Assembly: GCA_013791955.1 (NCBI GenBank)
Contig: VMSW01000007.1
Location: 434,001-498,000 of the forward strand
Length of the DNA stretch: 64,000 nt
Origin: Propionicimonas sp.
GTDB lineage: Bacteria; Actinomycetota; Actinomycetes; Propionibacteriales; Propionibacteriaceae
Direction: 5' to 3'
The position numbers and the translations under genes are program-made. This document shows, one piece after another, positions 22,426-32,009 of this stretch (the stretch's first letter is position 1; every line of letters starts with the position of its first letter). The notes beneath the pieces are model-generated. The model was not told the origin of the DNA, did no database searches, and saw only the letters and a program-made list of their open reading frames with translations.

Positions 22426-23778
22426 TTGTCCAGCACTGTCGAGAAGCTTGGTCCGTCCCGGGTCAAGCTCACCGTTGAGATTCCGTTCGCCGACCTCAAG
22501 CCGCATCTGGACAAGGCTTACGTCGATATCGCCTCCTCGGTGACCATTCCCGGTTTCCGGAAGGGCAAGGTGCCGCCGCTGGTGATCGATCAGCGCTTCG
22601 GTCGCGGCGCCGTCCTGCAGGAGGCGATCAACTCGATCCTGCCCAGCGCCTACGAAGGTGCCGTGGTTGAGGCCAAGGTGAGCCCGCTGGGCGAACCAGA
22701 GATCGAGATCACCAAGCTTGAGGACGGCGAGGTCATCGAGTTCTCCGCCGAGGTCGACATCCGTCCCGAGTTCGAGGTGCCCGATTTCGCCGAGCTGAGC
22801 GCCGTGGTTGACGCTAAGAAGCCCGTCGAGGACGAGGTCACCGAGCGCATCGACCTGCTGCGCAGCCGGTTCGCGACCACCGCTGAGGTAGATCGCCCCG
22901 CAGCTGACGGTGACCGAGTGACCCTCGATCTGGTGGCCAGCCGTGACGGTGAGCCCCTGCCGGACGGCACCGCCGTCGACATCGCCTACATCGTCGGCTC
23001 CGGCGGCATGATCGACGGGCTGGACGTTGCCGTTGTCGGGCTGTCGGTCGGCGAAGAAGCCGAGTTTGCTTCCACCCTGGTCGGTGGCGCGCTGGAAGGC
23101 GAGCCGGCCGACATCAAGGTGACGGTGAAGAAGGTCGCCGAGCAGACCCTGCCCGAGGTTGATGACGAGTTCGCTTCGATGATCTCCGAGTTCGACACCG
23201 TCGAAGAGATGAAGGCCGACCTGGCCAAGGGCGTCGAAGCCAATCTTGAGGCCGAGCAGGTCGCTGCCGGTCGCGACAAGATCATTGAGGCCATGGTGGC
23301 AGCCACCGACTTCGAGGTGCCCGCCGGTGTGGTGGCCTCCGAGGTGGATGCCCGCAAGGAGCAGATCAACGGCCAGCTTGCCCAGGCTGGTCTCACCCTG
23401 GAGCGTTACCTCGAACAGACGCCGGAGGAGACGTCCCGGACTGTCGAAGATTTCTGGGCTGAGCTGGAAGCCAACACGGTCAAGGGCCTGAAGGCTCAGC
23501 TGATCCTGGACAAGATCGCCGACGACGCTGAATTCAACGTCGAGCAGGAGGATCTGTCGAAGATGATCGTGCAGAAGGCGATGCGCAACGGCACCACGCC
23601 GGAGGCTGAAGCTCAGCACATGATGGAACACAACCACCTCGGCGCCTGGATGGCCGAGATTCGCCGCAACAAGGCGATGGGCGAGGTCGTGGCCAAGGCC
23701 AAGGTCACCGACACCGACGGTGCTGTGGTCGACATCACCATGCGGACCGGCGAGGCAATGGCCGAATCCGACCACTGA
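22426..23778 (+). CDS. tig: Trigger factor, ribosome-associated chaperone
   Basis: 450 residues from TTG 22426, chosen because AGGAG lies just upstream and the protein then begins SSTVEKLGPSRVKLTVEIPF like other trigger factors. The N-terminal ribosome-binding domain holds the signature GFRKGKVP (about 43-50); the FKBP-type prolyl isomerase domain spans about 150-240 (DRVTLDLVAS, GSGGMIDGLD); the helical chaperone domain follows. The C-terminus has HMMEHNHLGAW and ends acidic. It binds nascent chains at the exit tunnel. Gene order tig-clpP-clpP-clpX is conserved in actinobacteria. A terminator with a UUCG loop follows. Confidence 0.95.
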   Translation: MSSTVEKLGPSRVKLTVEIPFADLKPHLDKAYVDIASSVTIPGFRKGKVPPLVIDQRFGRGAVLQEAINSILPSAYEGAVVEAKVSPLGEPEIEITKLEDGEVIEFSAEVDIRPEFEVPDFAELSAVVDAKKPVEDEVTERIDLLRSRFATTAEVDRPAADGDRVTLDLVASRDGEPLPDGTAVDIAYIVGSGGMIDGLDVAVVGLSVGEEAEFASTLVGGALEGEPADIKVTVKKVAEQTLPEVDDEFASMISEFDTVEEMKADLAKGVEANLEAEQVAAGRDKIIEAMVAATDFEVPAGVVASEVDARKEQINGQLAQAGLTLERYLEQTPEETSRTVEDFWAELEANTVKGLKAQLILDKIADDAEFNVEQEDLSKMIVQKAMRNGTTPEAEAQHMMEHNHLGAWMAEIRRNKAMGEVVAKAKVTDTDGAVVDITMRTGEAMAESDH

Positions 23779-23791
23779 GTCTGTTCAACTG

Positions 23792-23829
23792 CGCCAGCGG
23801 GCGTCACCTTCGGGTGGCGCCCGCTGGCG
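23792..23829 (+). terminator. Rho-independent-type terminator after tig
   Basis: CGCCAGCGGGCG-T-CACC and GGTG-G-CGCCCGCTGGCG form a 17-bp stem with one wobble and a UUCG tetraloop, followed by TTTC. It isolates tig from the clp genes. Confidence 0.8.
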
Positions 23830-23934
23830 TTTCGGCGCCTAGCCGCAGGTGCTCCGCCGCTCGGCTCGTGCGCCGTCAGCGAACACCGCCCCAAAGTTGG
23901 CTGAAAAATGGCCGACAGCGGGTAGTTTCGCTGC

Positions 23935-24567
23935 GTGAGCGAACATCTATCCATTGAGCGTGGCCTGCGAATGGCCGGTGGTCCGGGCATGGCCGGCATG
24001 ACCGATTCGGTCTATCAGTCACTGCTGATGAACCGAATTATCTTCCTCGGCTCCGAGGTGAAGGACGACAACGCCAACGCCATCTGTGCCCAGATGCTGC
24101 TGTTGAACGCAGAGGATGCGAATAAGGACATCTTCCTCTACATCAACTCTCCAGGCGGCTCGGTGGACTCCGGCATGGCCATTTACGACACGATGCAGTG
24201 GATCTCCAACGACGTGGCCACGGTGGCCATGGGGCTGGCCGCTTCGATGGGGCAGTTCCTGCTTTCGGCAGGGGCCAAGGGCAAGCGCTTCGCGCTCCCG
24301 CACAGCCGCATCATGATGCATCAGCCCTCCGGTGGTTTGGGCGGCACCGCCTCCGACATCCGCATTCAGGCCGAGCAGTCGCTGCATATCAAGCGGACGA
24401 TGGGTCGACTGATCGCCGAACACACTGGCCAGACCATGGAACAGATCGAGATCGACTCCGATCGTGACCGCTGGTTCACCGCCGAAGAGGCCCTGGCCTA
24501 CGGCTTCATCGACCACGTCTATGAGCGGGCGGCCCAGATCGCCACCGCAGACTCCCCGAATCAGTGA
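23935..24567 (+). CDS. clpP1: ATP-dependent Clp protease proteolytic subunit 1
   Basis: 210 residues from a GTG start. The catalytic triad is S104 (GLAASMGQ), H129 (RIMMHQPSG) and D178 (DSDRDRW). The IYDTMQW and GSVDSG loops match the family. In actinobacteria ClpP1 and ClpP2 form a mixed two-ring tetradecamer that works with ClpX or ClpC1 and is essential in mycobacteria. A propeptide of about 10-20 residues is likely removed. The stop overlaps the next gene's GTG (GTGA), showing translational coupling. Confidence 0.95.
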   Translation: MSEHLSIERGLRMAGGPGMAGMTDSVYQSLLMNRIIFLGSEVKDDNANAICAQMLLLNAEDANKDIFLYINSPGGSVDSGMAIYDTMQWISNDVATVAMGLAASMGQFLLSAGAKGKRFALPHSRIMMHQPSGGLGGTASDIRIQAEQSLHIKRTMGRLIAEHTGQTMEQIEIDSDRDRWFTAEEALAYGFIDHVYERAAQIATADSPNQ

Positions 24568-25220
24568 GGCCTGAAGTGAACACTTTGCCCAACAGCATCG
24601 CCCCGGCCGGGCCGCGGATGGACTACTACATCCCCCAGTGGGAAGAGCGCACCAGCTACGGCGTGCGTCGCGTCGATCCGTACACCAAGTTGTTCGAGGA
24701 CCGGATCATCTTCCTCGGCACCCCGATCAGCGACGACATCGCCAACGCGGTGATGGCGCAGCTGCTCTGCCTGCAGTCGATGGACCCGGAGCGTCCGATC
24801 AGCATCTACCTGAACTCTCCTGGTGGGTCATTCACCGCGCTGACGGCCATCTACGACACCATGCGCTACATCAAGCCCGACGTGCAGACCGTTTGCCTTG
24901 GTCAGGCGGCCTCGGCTGCTGCCGTCCTGCTGGCTGCTGGCACCAAGGGCAAGCGCTTGGCGCTGCCGAACAGCCGGATTCTGATCCATCAGCCCAGCGC
25001 CGAAGGCAACTACGGCCAGTCCTCTGACCTGGAGATTCAGGCCAGGGAGATCATGCGGGTTCGGGTCCTGATGGAGGGCATGCTCGCCGAGAGCACCGGC
25101 CAGTCGTTGGAGAAGGTCAGCCGCGACATCGAACGCGACAAGTTCCTGACTGCCGAAGAGGCCGTCGAATACGGGATCGTGGACGACATTCTCACCTCAC
25201 TGAAGGACATCGAAGGCTGA
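24564..25220 (+). CDS. clpP2: ATP-dependent Clp protease proteolytic subunit 2
   Basis: 218 residues if it starts at GTG 24564, overlapping clpP1 by four bases; a second in-frame GTG at 24576 is also possible. Triad S117 (GQAASAAA), H142 (RILIHQPSA) and D192 (DIERDKF). Compared with ClpP1 it has the longer N-terminal segment ([14 protein letters not shown]) typical of actinobacterial ClpP2, the ring that docks ClpX. Located 77 bp upstream of clpX. Confidence 0.95.
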   Translation: MRPEVNTLPNSIAPAGPRMDYYIPQWEERTSYGVRRVDPYTKLFEDRIIFLGTPISDDIANAVMAQLLCLQSMDPERPISIYLNSPGGSFTALTAIYDTMRYIKPDVQTVCLGQAASAAAVLLAAGTKGKRLALPNSRILIHQPSAEGNYGQSSDLEIQAREIMRVRVLMEGMLAESTGQSLEKVSRDIERDKFLTAEEAVEYGIVDDILTSLKDIEG

Positions 25221-25297
25221 CTCGCCGTCCGGCCCTCCGTCCTCAACTCGGATAGCCGGACTAAGGTGAGCCACCAAAGCCGGAAGGGTAGATCGAA

Positions 25298-26590
25298 GTG
25301 GCACGAATCGGAGAAACCTCGGATCTGCTGAAGTGCTCTTTCTGTGGGAAGAGCCAAAAGCAGGTTAAGAAGCTCATCGCCGGGCCTGGCGTGTACATCT
25401 GCGATGAGTGCATCGACTTGTGCAACGAGATCATCGAAGAGGAGTTTGCCGAGACCACCGACTCCGGCCTGCTCGACGAACTGCCCAAGCCCAAAGAGAT
25501 CCGCACCTTCCTCGATTCCTACGTGATCGGCCAGGACACCGCAAAGAAGGCGCTGGCCGTGGCGGTCTACAACCACTACAAGCGCGTCCAGGCTCAGGCG
25601 GCCTCACCGGGGCGTCGGGTCGCAGACGATGAGTTGGTTGAGCTTGGCAAATCCAACATCCTGTTGATCGGCCCCACCGGCTGCGGCAAGACCTACCTGG
25701 CCCAAACCTTGGCCCGGATGCTCAACGTGCCGTTCGCGATGGCCGATGCCACCGCGCTCACCGAGGCGGGCTATGTCGGCGAGGATGTGGAGAACATCCT
25801 GCTGAAGCTGATCCAGGCCGCCGACTACGACGTGAAGAAGGCCGAGACCGGCATCATCTACATCGACGAGATCGACAAGGTGGCGCGCAAGAGCGAAAAC
25901 CCCTCGATCACTCGTGATGTCTCCGGTGAAGGCGTGCAGCAGGCACTGCTGAAGATTCTGGAAGGCACCACTGCTTCGGTGCCACCCCAGGGTGGGCGCA
26001 AGCACCCGCACCAGGAGTTCATCCAGATCGACACCACCAACATCTTGTTCATCGTCGGTGGCGCTTTCTCCGGCCTGGACGACATCATCAACACCCGCGT
26101 CGGCAAGCGTCCGCTCGGCTTCAACAACGAGGCATCGGTGCGGGCGCCCAAGACGCTCAACCCGTTCGCCGAGGTGCGCCCCGAAGACCTGCACACCTAC
26201 GGGCTGATCCCGGAGTTCATTGGCCGGCTGCCGATGATTACCACCGTCGAGCAGCTGGACGGGGAGTCGCTGGTGCGGATCCTGGTGGAGCCGAAGAACG
26301 CGCTGATCAAGCAGTTCCGCAAGCTGTTCGAGCTCGACGGGGTCGATCTGGAGTTCACCCCCACCGCAATCGACGCGATCGCCGAGATGGCACTGCGCCG
26401 GGGTATTGGTGCCCGCGGGCTGCGTTCGATCCTGGAAGAGATCCTGCTGAACGTGATGTACCACGTGCCCAGCGACGACCAGATCGCCCAGGTAATAGTC
26501 GATGCAGACGTGGTCACCGACGGCGCCGCACCGCAGCTGATTAGCCGCGCCACCGTTGCTCGAGCCGAGCGGCGCGAACGCTCCGCGTAG
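25298..26590 (+). CDS. clpX: ATP-dependent Clp protease ATP-binding subunit ClpX
   Basis: 430 residues from GTG 25298. The N-terminal zinc-binding domain has C13-x2-C16 and C35-x2-C38; the AAA+ module has Walker A GPTGCGKT (about 125-132), Walker B IIYIDEID (about 186-193), the pore loop GYVGEDVE and sensor-2 GARGLRS. The IGF-type ClpP-docking loop appears as LGF (about 268, KRPLGFNNE). ClpX unfolds substrates and feeds them to ClpP1P2. Arrangement with tig and clpP genes supports the call. Confidence 0.96.
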   Translation: MARIGETSDLLKCSFCGKSQKQVKKLIAGPGVYICDECIDLCNEIIEEEFAETTDSGLLDELPKPKEIRTFLDSYVIGQDTAKKALAVAVYNHYKRVQAQAASPGRRVADDELVELGKSNILLIGPTGCGKTYLAQTLARMLNVPFAMADATALTEAGYVGEDVENILLKLIQAADYDVKKAETGIIYIDEIDKVARKSENPSITRDVSGEGVQQALLKILEGTTASVPPQGGRKHPHQEFIQIDTTNILFIVGGAFSGLDDIINTRVGKRPLGFNNEASVRAPKTLNPFAEVRPEDLHTYGLIPEFIGRLPMITTVEQLDGESLVRILVEPKNALIKQFRKLFELDGVDLEFTPTAIDAIAEMALRRGIGARGLRSILEEILLNVMYHVPSDDQIAQVIVDADVVTDGAAPQLISRATVARAERRERSA

Positions 26591-26691
26591 CTGTTGTGGT
26601 GAGCTAGGGCCCCTATCCTGCGGACCAGCCGCGCTGGTCGGGTCGGATGTGTAAGAGTGGACCCAGCGACCCACGCAACAAAGGAGTAGTC

Positions 26692-26961
26692 ATGGCGACT
26701 CGTCAAGTCAGTATTGCGTCCTCGGTAGGCCTTCACGCTCGGCCCGCATCGCTGTTCGTGCAGGCTGTCACGGCCACCGGACTGCCGGTGACGATCGCCA
26801 AAGAGGGCGGAAACCCGGTGGACGCCCGCAGCATCCTGGTGGTGATGGCGCTGGGCGCGAAGCATGGCGAGACGGTGACAATCACCGCCGAGGGCGAGGG
26901 TGCAGAGGCTGCTCTGGATTCCCTGGTCGAACTGCTCTCTCGGGATCTGGACGCGGAGTAG
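26692..26961 (+). CDS. ptsH: Phosphocarrier protein HPr
   Basis: 89 residues from the ATG at 26692, which has AAGGAG seven bases upstream; the longer open frame is ignored. GLHARPAS carries H15, the residue phosphorylated by enzyme I; S47 in DARSILVVMALGA corresponds to the regulatory Ser46 of low-GC Gram-positives, though HPr kinase is usually absent in actinobacteria. It is followed after 7 bp by ptsI, so the two general PTS proteins form an operon. No sugar-specific enzyme II is in the window. Confidence 0.95.
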   Translation: MATRQVSIASSVGLHARPASLFVQAVTATGLPVTIAKEGGNPVDARSILVVMALGAKHGETVTITAEGEGAEAALDSLVELLSRDLDAE

Positions 26962-26968
26962 CCCGGCC

Positions 26969-28657
26969 ATGACCGGCCAGACCTCAGCCACTTTTCACGG
27001 TATCGGCGTTAGCGCTGGCACTGCGGTCGGCCCGCTGGTAGTAGTCGCGGCACCGCCCACCCCGCCAGCAGATGAGGCTCCCACCACCGATGCCGCCCAG
27101 GCCGGTGTGTTGGTGCGTGCAGCCTTGGAGGCCGTCGCCACTGGTTTAGAGGCTCGTGCTGCCAAAGCCGAGGCTCATGCCCGTCCCATCCTTGAGGCCG
27201 GGGCGATGATGGCGCGCGATCCGGGCCTGGTGGCCAGCATCGACGGCCAGCTCCAGGGCGGACTGGGGCTCACCACTGCGGTCACCGCAGCGGTGGAGGA
27301 GTACTGCGCGATGTTCGAATCGCTGGGCGGCTATATGGCCGAGCGAGTCACTGACCTTCGTGACGTCCGGGATCGGGCGGTGGCCAGACTGCTGGACCAG
27401 CCCGAACCTGGCATTCCCAGCCTGAGCGAGCCCAGCATCCTGGCCGCCCAAGACCTGGCCCCGGCCGAGACAGCCACCCTCACCGCTGAGATCTGCCTTG
27501 GCATCATCACTGCAGCAGGTGGACCCACCAGCCACACCGCGATTCTGGCTGCTCAGCTGGGTATTCCGGCGATCGTGCAGGCTGTCGGCATTCTTGAGGT
27601 GCCAGCTGGCTCGATCGTTGCGATGGACGGCGGCGTCGGGGAGATCACCGTCGATCCCACTGCGGCCGAGGTTCAGTTGCTCGCTGAACGAAAGCGCCGG
27701 CGCGAAGCCGCCCTGGCTGGTGGCACTGGCAAGGGCAGCACCAAGGACGGCTACCCAGTCGCGTTGCTGGCAAATATCGGCACCGCTGAGGATGCCCGCA
27801 AGGCTGCGGCGCTCCCAGTGGAAGGGGTTGGGCTGTTCCGCACCGAGTTCCTCTTCCTCGATCGCGAGACCATGCCGACCGTCGAAGAGCAGACCGCCAC
27901 CTACATTGAAGTCTTTGAGGCCTTCGGTGATCGGCGGGTGGTGGTGCGCACCCTGGACGCTGGTGCGGACAAGCCGCTGAAGTTCGCCGACCTCGGGCCC
28001 GAAGAGAACCCGGCCCTTGGCCGTCGCGGGCTGCGCTTGGGCATGGTCCGCACCGACATTCTGGACGCTCAATTACAGGCGCTTGCCGCGGCCTACCAGG
28101 CCACCAAGGCTGACGTCCGGGTGATGGCACCGATGGTGGCCACCCAGGCCGAAGCGGTGTGGTTTGCCGATCGGGTACGGGCCCTTGGCCTGCCGCAGGT
28201 GGGCGTGATGATTGAGGTGCCAGCGGCAGCCATCCGCAGCAAGGGCATCCTTTACCACGTCGATTTCGCCTCGCTGGGCACCAATGACCTGTCGCAGTAC
28301 ACGATGGCCGCCGACCGGATGCAGGGGGAGTTGGCTGACCTACTCAGCCCCTGGGAACCTGCCTTGCTGGACGTCATTGCCCTGGCTTGCGACGGCGGCG
28401 CCGAGATGGGCAAGCCGATCGGTGTCTGTGGTGAGGCCGGGGGCGATCCGGCGCTGGCGCTGGTGTTGGTCGGCCTGGGGGTGAAGAGCCTGTCGATGGC
28501 ACCGGGAAAGGTGCCTGCGGTTCGAACGTCCCTGGCTGCGCACAGCCTGCACACGTGCCAACAAATGGCGGCGGCAGCTCGGGCGGCAATCACCGGGGCT
28601 CAAGCCAAGGCCGCCGTGATGGCGATGGCCGCTCCGGTGCTCGCTGACCTGCTCTAG
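26969..28657 (+). CDS. ptsI: Phosphoenolpyruvate-protein phosphotransferase (enzyme I)
   Basis: 562 residues from the ATG at 26969. The N-terminal domain carries the phospho-histidine H189 in GGPTSHTAI; the C-terminal PEP-binding barrel has GLFRTEFLFLDR, GVMIEVPAA, GTNDLSQYTMAADR and the catalytic Cys in GVCGEAGGDP (about 488). It is slightly shorter than typical enzyme I (570-575) but complete. It passes phosphate from PEP to HPr. The N-terminal HPr-binding subdomain is Ala/Glu-rich and diverged. Downstream lie repeats and a terminator. Confidence 0.95.
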   Translation: MTGQTSATFHGIGVSAGTAVGPLVVVAAPPTPPADEAPTTDAAQAGVLVRAALEAVATGLEARAAKAEAHARPILEAGAMMARDPGLVASIDGQLQGGLGLTTAVTAAVEEYCAMFESLGGYMAERVTDLRDVRDRAVARLLDQPEPGIPSLSEPSILAAQDLAPAETATLTAEICLGIITAAGGPTSHTAILAAQLGIPAIVQAVGILEVPAGSIVAMDGGVGEITVDPTAAEVQLLAERKRRREAALAGGTGKGSTKDGYPVALLANIGTAEDARKAAALPVEGVGLFRTEFLFLDRETMPTVEEQTATYIEVFEAFGDRRVVVRTLDAGADKPLKFADLGPEENPALGRRGLRLGMVRTDILDAQLQALAAAYQATKADVRVMAPMVATQAEAVWFADRVRALGLPQVGVMIEVPAAAIRSKGILYHVDFASLGTNDLSQYTMAADRMQGELADLLSPWEPALLDVIALACDGGAEMGKPIGVCGEAGGDPALALVLVGLGVKSLSMAPGKVPAVRTSLAAHSLHTCQQMAAAARAAITGAQAKAAVMAMAAPVLADLL

Positions 28658-28667
28658 GCGCCTCCAA

Positions 28668-28770
28668 GGGCTTCGACGGGCTCAGCCAACTGGGGGTTCT
28701 AGTTCCATGAGCTTGCCTGCCCTGAGCTTGTCGAAGGGTCGAAGGGGCTTCGGCGGGCTCAGCCAACTTG
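28668..28770. repeat. Family-1 palindromic repeat cluster
   Basis: Form B in the opposite sense (GGGCTTCGACGGGCTCAGCC then AACTG), a form A (CCCTGAGCTTGTCGAAGGG) and another form B (GGCTTCGGCGGGCTCAGCC). All sit between the 3' ends of ptsI and the septum-formation gene. Confidence 0.8.
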
Positions 28771-28792
28771 AGGTGAGTTGGGGCACAGCAAA

Positions 28793-28844
28793 GGTCCCTG
28801 ATCCTGACCGAAAAGGACGCCGGGTTCGGCCAAGCTCAGGGACC
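28793..28844. terminator. Bidirectional terminator hairpin
   Basis: GGTCCCTGA (28793-28801) pairs with TCAGGGACC (28836-28844), with an inner CCGAA/TTCGG stem. It lies between convergent ptsI and the septum-formation lipoprotein gene. Confidence 0.55.
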
Positions 28845-28854
28845 CTTAACTGAA

Positions 28855-29319
28855 CTACTTCTTGGCACCCTTCAGGCTGCTCTTGACGCCGCCCTTGTCG
28901 GACCCGATGAAGCAGAGGATCTCGCGATCGTTTGCCTTGGTCCAGGTCTCCAGCGTCGGGTAGAAGAAGGTGATGTCGTACTTGGTGTCACTGGACGAAA
29001 TGCCCGCCCACGGCTCGAAGCTCTCCGAGCAGAAGGTGTTGGCCTGCTCGCTGACAGCCGAGGTGCCCGGGTAAGTGGCATCAGAGAGCTGCTTGTTGGA
29101 GTAGGCCTCCCAGTAGTGCTCCTGATTGCAGGGAATCAGCGTCAGGTCAGAAATGATCCCGGTACCCAGGTCGCCGGTGCAGTCGCCCACCTTCACCTGG
29201 AAGGCATCGCTGCTGGCTGAAGCCGTCACTTCGCCAGCGTCGTTACGGGGCGCACCGCCGCAACCGGCAGTCAAAAGCACCGCCACCAACGTTGCCCCCA
29301 ATAAAACTCGTCCTTGCAT
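28855..29319 (-). CDS. Septum formation family lipoprotein
   Basis: 154 residues from the ATG at 29319 (GGGAGAGGA upstream). The signal peptide ends in lipobox LTAGC (C20). The mature part matches the actinobacterial Septum_form family: VKVGDCTGDL (about 43-52), TLIPCNQEHYWEAYSNKQL (about 62-80), a third Cys in NTFCSESF and ILCFIGS near the end; the cysteines probably pair. The family is named for a septum-formation link in actinobacteria, but the biochemical role is unclear. The gene ends at a terminator and lies just downstream of valS on the same strand. Confidence 0.8.
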   Translation of the reverse strand: MQGRVLLGATLVAVLLTAGCGGAPRNDAGEVTASASSDAFQVKVGDCTGDLGTGIISDLTLIPCNQEHYWEAYSNKQLSDATYPGTSAVSEQANTFCSESFEPWAGISSSDTKYDITFFYPTLETWTKANDREILCFIGSDKGGVKSSLKGAKK

Positions 29320-29333
29320 GTTGGTCCTCTCCC

Positions 29334-31904
29334 TCAAATTAGGTCCACGCTGACAAGCAGCGGTCCCTCTGCGGGGCGAAATCCTAGCGGTCCAGTAATC
29401 CGACCAACAGCCCGCAGGTCCGATTCGGACCTACGTAGCCGTTGGAGAACCTCGGCAGGGCCAGCGAATTCGGCGCTGGCTACCTCAGCCTTCATCGAAA
29501 CCTTGGCATTCGACTTCGCGCTCCGGATTCCGATCAGCGCGGCGGCGACGTCGGCAATCAGCGCGGATTCGCCGCCGGCGGGCAGTTCAGCGGCCTTCGG
29601 CCAGGCCGCGATGTGCACCGAGCCCGGTCGCCACCACGACCACACCTCTTCGGTGACGAAGGGCAGGAAGGGTGCGAAAAGCCGCAGTTGGACGTCCAGC
29701 GCCAAGCGCAACGCCGTGCGGGCCGAATCGGCGCCGGCTTGGGCATCAGCACCGTAGGCGCGCTCCTTGACCAGCTCTAGGTAGTCGTCGCAGAACTGCC
29801 AGAAGAACTTCTCCGCGGCCTCCAACGCACCGGAATAGTCGAAGTCGTCGAAGGCGGACGTTGCTGTCTCGACCACCTCGGCCAATCCCGCCAGCATGGC
29901 CAGATCGACTGGTTCGGTCGCGCCAACGCTGGCAGCTTCGGGGGTGCCGAGAATGAACTTGGAGGCATTGAGGATCTTCATCGCCAGGCGACGGCCGACC
30001 TTCATCTGAGTTTCGTCGAACGGCGAATCCATCCCCGGACGAGCCATCGCCGCCCGCCAACGCACCGCGTCGGAGCCAAAGCGCTGCAAAATGTCGGTGG
30101 GCACCACCACGTTGCCCTTCGACTTGCTCATCTTCTTCCGGTCGGGGTCGACCACGAAACCAGAAATGGTGGCCCGCTTCCAGGGCAGTTCATCGTGCTC
30201 GAAGTGGGCCCGCACCACCCGGGAGAACAGCCAGGTACGAATGATGTCGTGGGCCTGCGGAGCAATATCCATCGGGAAGGTGAGCTGCCAAAGCTCCTCA
30301 TCGCGCTCCCAGCCGCAGGCGATCTGCGGGGTGAGGGAGGACGTCGCCCAGGTATCCATCACGTCCGGGTCACCGACGAATCCGCCCGGCACGCCGCGCT
30401 GAGCCTCGGTGAAGCCCGGCGGCACATCGGTGGCCGGGTCTACCGGGAGGGTGGCCTCGGCTGCGGTGATCGGGTTGGTGTAATCGGGCTCGCCCTCGGC
30501 GTCCAGGGCATACCAAACCGGGAAAGGGACGCCGAAGAAGCGCTGCCGGCTGATCAGCCAGTCGCCGTTGAGGCCGTTGACCCAGTTTGAGTAGCGGTGC
30601 CGCATGTGATCGGGCACCCAGGCCAGCTCATCGCCGCGGGCGAGCAGGGCCGCCTTCAGGTCTTCGTCGCGGCCGCCGTTGCGGATGTACCACTGCCGGG
30701 TGGAGACGATCTCCAGCGGCTTGTCGCCCTTCTCGTAGAAGTTCGCCATCCGCTGGGTGGGCTTGGGCTCCCCGTCCAAGTCGCCGGCGGCGCGCAGCAG
30801 ATCCACCATTGCTTGGCGGGCGCTGAAGGTGGTCTTACCGGCCAGCTCGGCGTAGTGCTCGGCGTTGGTCAGCCACGCCGGGGTCTCGGCGTGCAGTCGA
30901 CCGTCCCGGCCGATCACGGTGCGGGTCGGCAGGCGCAACTCGCGCCACCAGATCACGTCGGTGAGGTCGCCGAAGGTGCAGCACATCGCGATGCCAGCAC
31001 CCTTGTCAGGCTCGGCGGCGGGATGGGCCAACACCGGAATCTCCACGCCGAAGATCGGCGAGGTGACCGTGGTGCCAAACAGCGCCTGGTAACGCTCATC
31101 ATCGGGATGGGCGATCAGCGCGCACACCGCCGGAATCAGCTCCGGACGGGTGGTCTCGATGTAGATCGGCTCGCCCGCCGGCGGATGGAAAGCCACCCGG
31201 TGATAGGCGCCGGGGTAATCGCGGGCCTCGAGCTCGGCCTGGGCAACGGCGGTCTGGAAGGTGATGTCCCACAGGGTTGGCGCCTCAGAGAGGTAGGCCT
31301 CGCCGCGGGCATGGTTATGCAGGAAGGCCTTCTGGGCCACGGCCTGGGACTCATCGGAGATGGTGGTGTAGAGCTGATCCCAGTCGACGCTCAGGCCGAG
31401 GGTGCGCCACAGGTCTTCGAAGGCCTGCTCGTCAACGGCGGTCAGTTCGTGGCACAGCTCGATGAAGTTGCGGCGGCTGATCGGCTCCTGCCGCTTCGGG
31501 TCCGGCTTGGCCGGGGCGGCGTAGTCCTCGGCGTAGGGCAGGGCGGTGTCACAGCGCACCCCGTAGAAGTTCTGCACGCGCCGCTCGGTGGGCAGGCCGT
31601 TGTCGTCCCAGCCCATCGGGTAGAAGACGTGCTTGCCCTGCATCCGCTGGTAGCGGGCGATCAGATCGGTGTGGGTGTAGCTGAAAACGTGGCCCACATG
31701 CAGGGAGCCCGAGACGGTCGGGGGTGGGGTGTCAATGCTGAACACCTGCTCGCGGCTTTCGGGACGAACGAAGGTGTAGATGCCGTCGGCGCGCCAGCGG
31801 GCCGTCCACTTGGCCTCCAGCCCTTCCAGCACGGGACGCTCCGGTACGGCACCCGCGGCGAGCGCGGGTGCAGGCATGGTGGACTCGTCGGGCTCGGTGA
31901 TCAT
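29334..31904 (-). CDS. valS: Valyl-tRNA synthetase
   Basis: 856 residues, class Ia. HIGH motif as HVGH at 69-72 (TVSGSLHVGH), KMSKSKGN at about 590-597, and WDDNGLPTERRVQN typical of the actinobacterial ValS type. The editing domain (about 230-350) includes ETTRPELIPA and GDLTDV. The protein lacks the long C-terminal coiled coil of Escherichia coli ValS (951 residues). Its product charges tRNA-Val. In mycobacteria valS and folC point the same way; here they are divergent (105-bp gap), so this piece has been inverted relative to that order. No T-box is expected or seen. Confidence 0.95.
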   Translation of the reverse strand: MITEPDESTMPAPALAAGAVPERPVLEGLEAKWTARWRADGIYTFVRPESREQVFSIDTPPPTVSGSLHVGHVFSYTHTDLIARYQRMQGKHVFYPMGWDDNGLPTERRVQNFYGVRCDTALPYAEDYAAPAKPDPKRQEPISRRNFIELCHELTAVDEQAFEDLWRTLGLSVDWDQLYTTISDESQAVAQKAFLHNHARGEAYLSEAPTLWDITFQTAVAQAELEARDYPGAYHRVAFHPPAGEPIYIETTRPELIPAVCALIAHPDDERYQALFGTTVTSPIFGVEIPVLAHPAAEPDKGAGIAMCCTFGDLTDVIWWRELRLPTRTVIGRDGRLHAETPAWLTNAEHYAELAGKTTFSARQAMVDLLRAAGDLDGEPKPTQRMANFYEKGDKPLEIVSTRQWYIRNGGRDEDLKAALLARGDELAWVPDHMRHRYSNWVNGLNGDWLISRQRFFGVPFPVWYALDAEGEPDYTNPITAAEATLPVDPATDVPPGFTEAQRGVPGGFVGDPDVMDTWATSSLTPQIACGWERDEELWQLTFPMDIAPQAHDIIRTWLFSRVVRAHFEHDELPWKRATISGFVVDPDRKKMSKSKGNVVVPTDILQRFGSDAVRWRAAMARPGMDSPFDETQMKVGRRLAMKILNASKFILGTPEAASVGATEPVDLAMLAGLAEVVETATSAFDDFDYSGALEAAEKFFWQFCDDYLELVKERAYGADAQAGADSARTALRLALDVQLRLFAPFLPFVTEEVWSWWRPGSVHIAAWPKAAELPAGGESALIADVAAALIGIRSAKSNAKVSMKAEVASAEFAGPAEVLQRLRRSESDLRAVGRITGPLGFRPAEGPLLVSVDLI

Positions 31905-32009
31905 GAGGGCATCTTATTGAGCCGAGCGGTGTTGGTCAGAATCGGGCGGCCCGGCGGGATTAGACCGCCTCGGACACCGGGGGAGCGCAGCGGTTAGGGT
32001 TGGCCCATC

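Noticed and set aside
22384-23775. A 463-codon minus-strand open frame
   Set aside because: Antisense shadow of tig; high GC leaves few stops.
30597-31997. A 466-codon plus-strand open frame
   Set aside because: Antisense shadow of valS.
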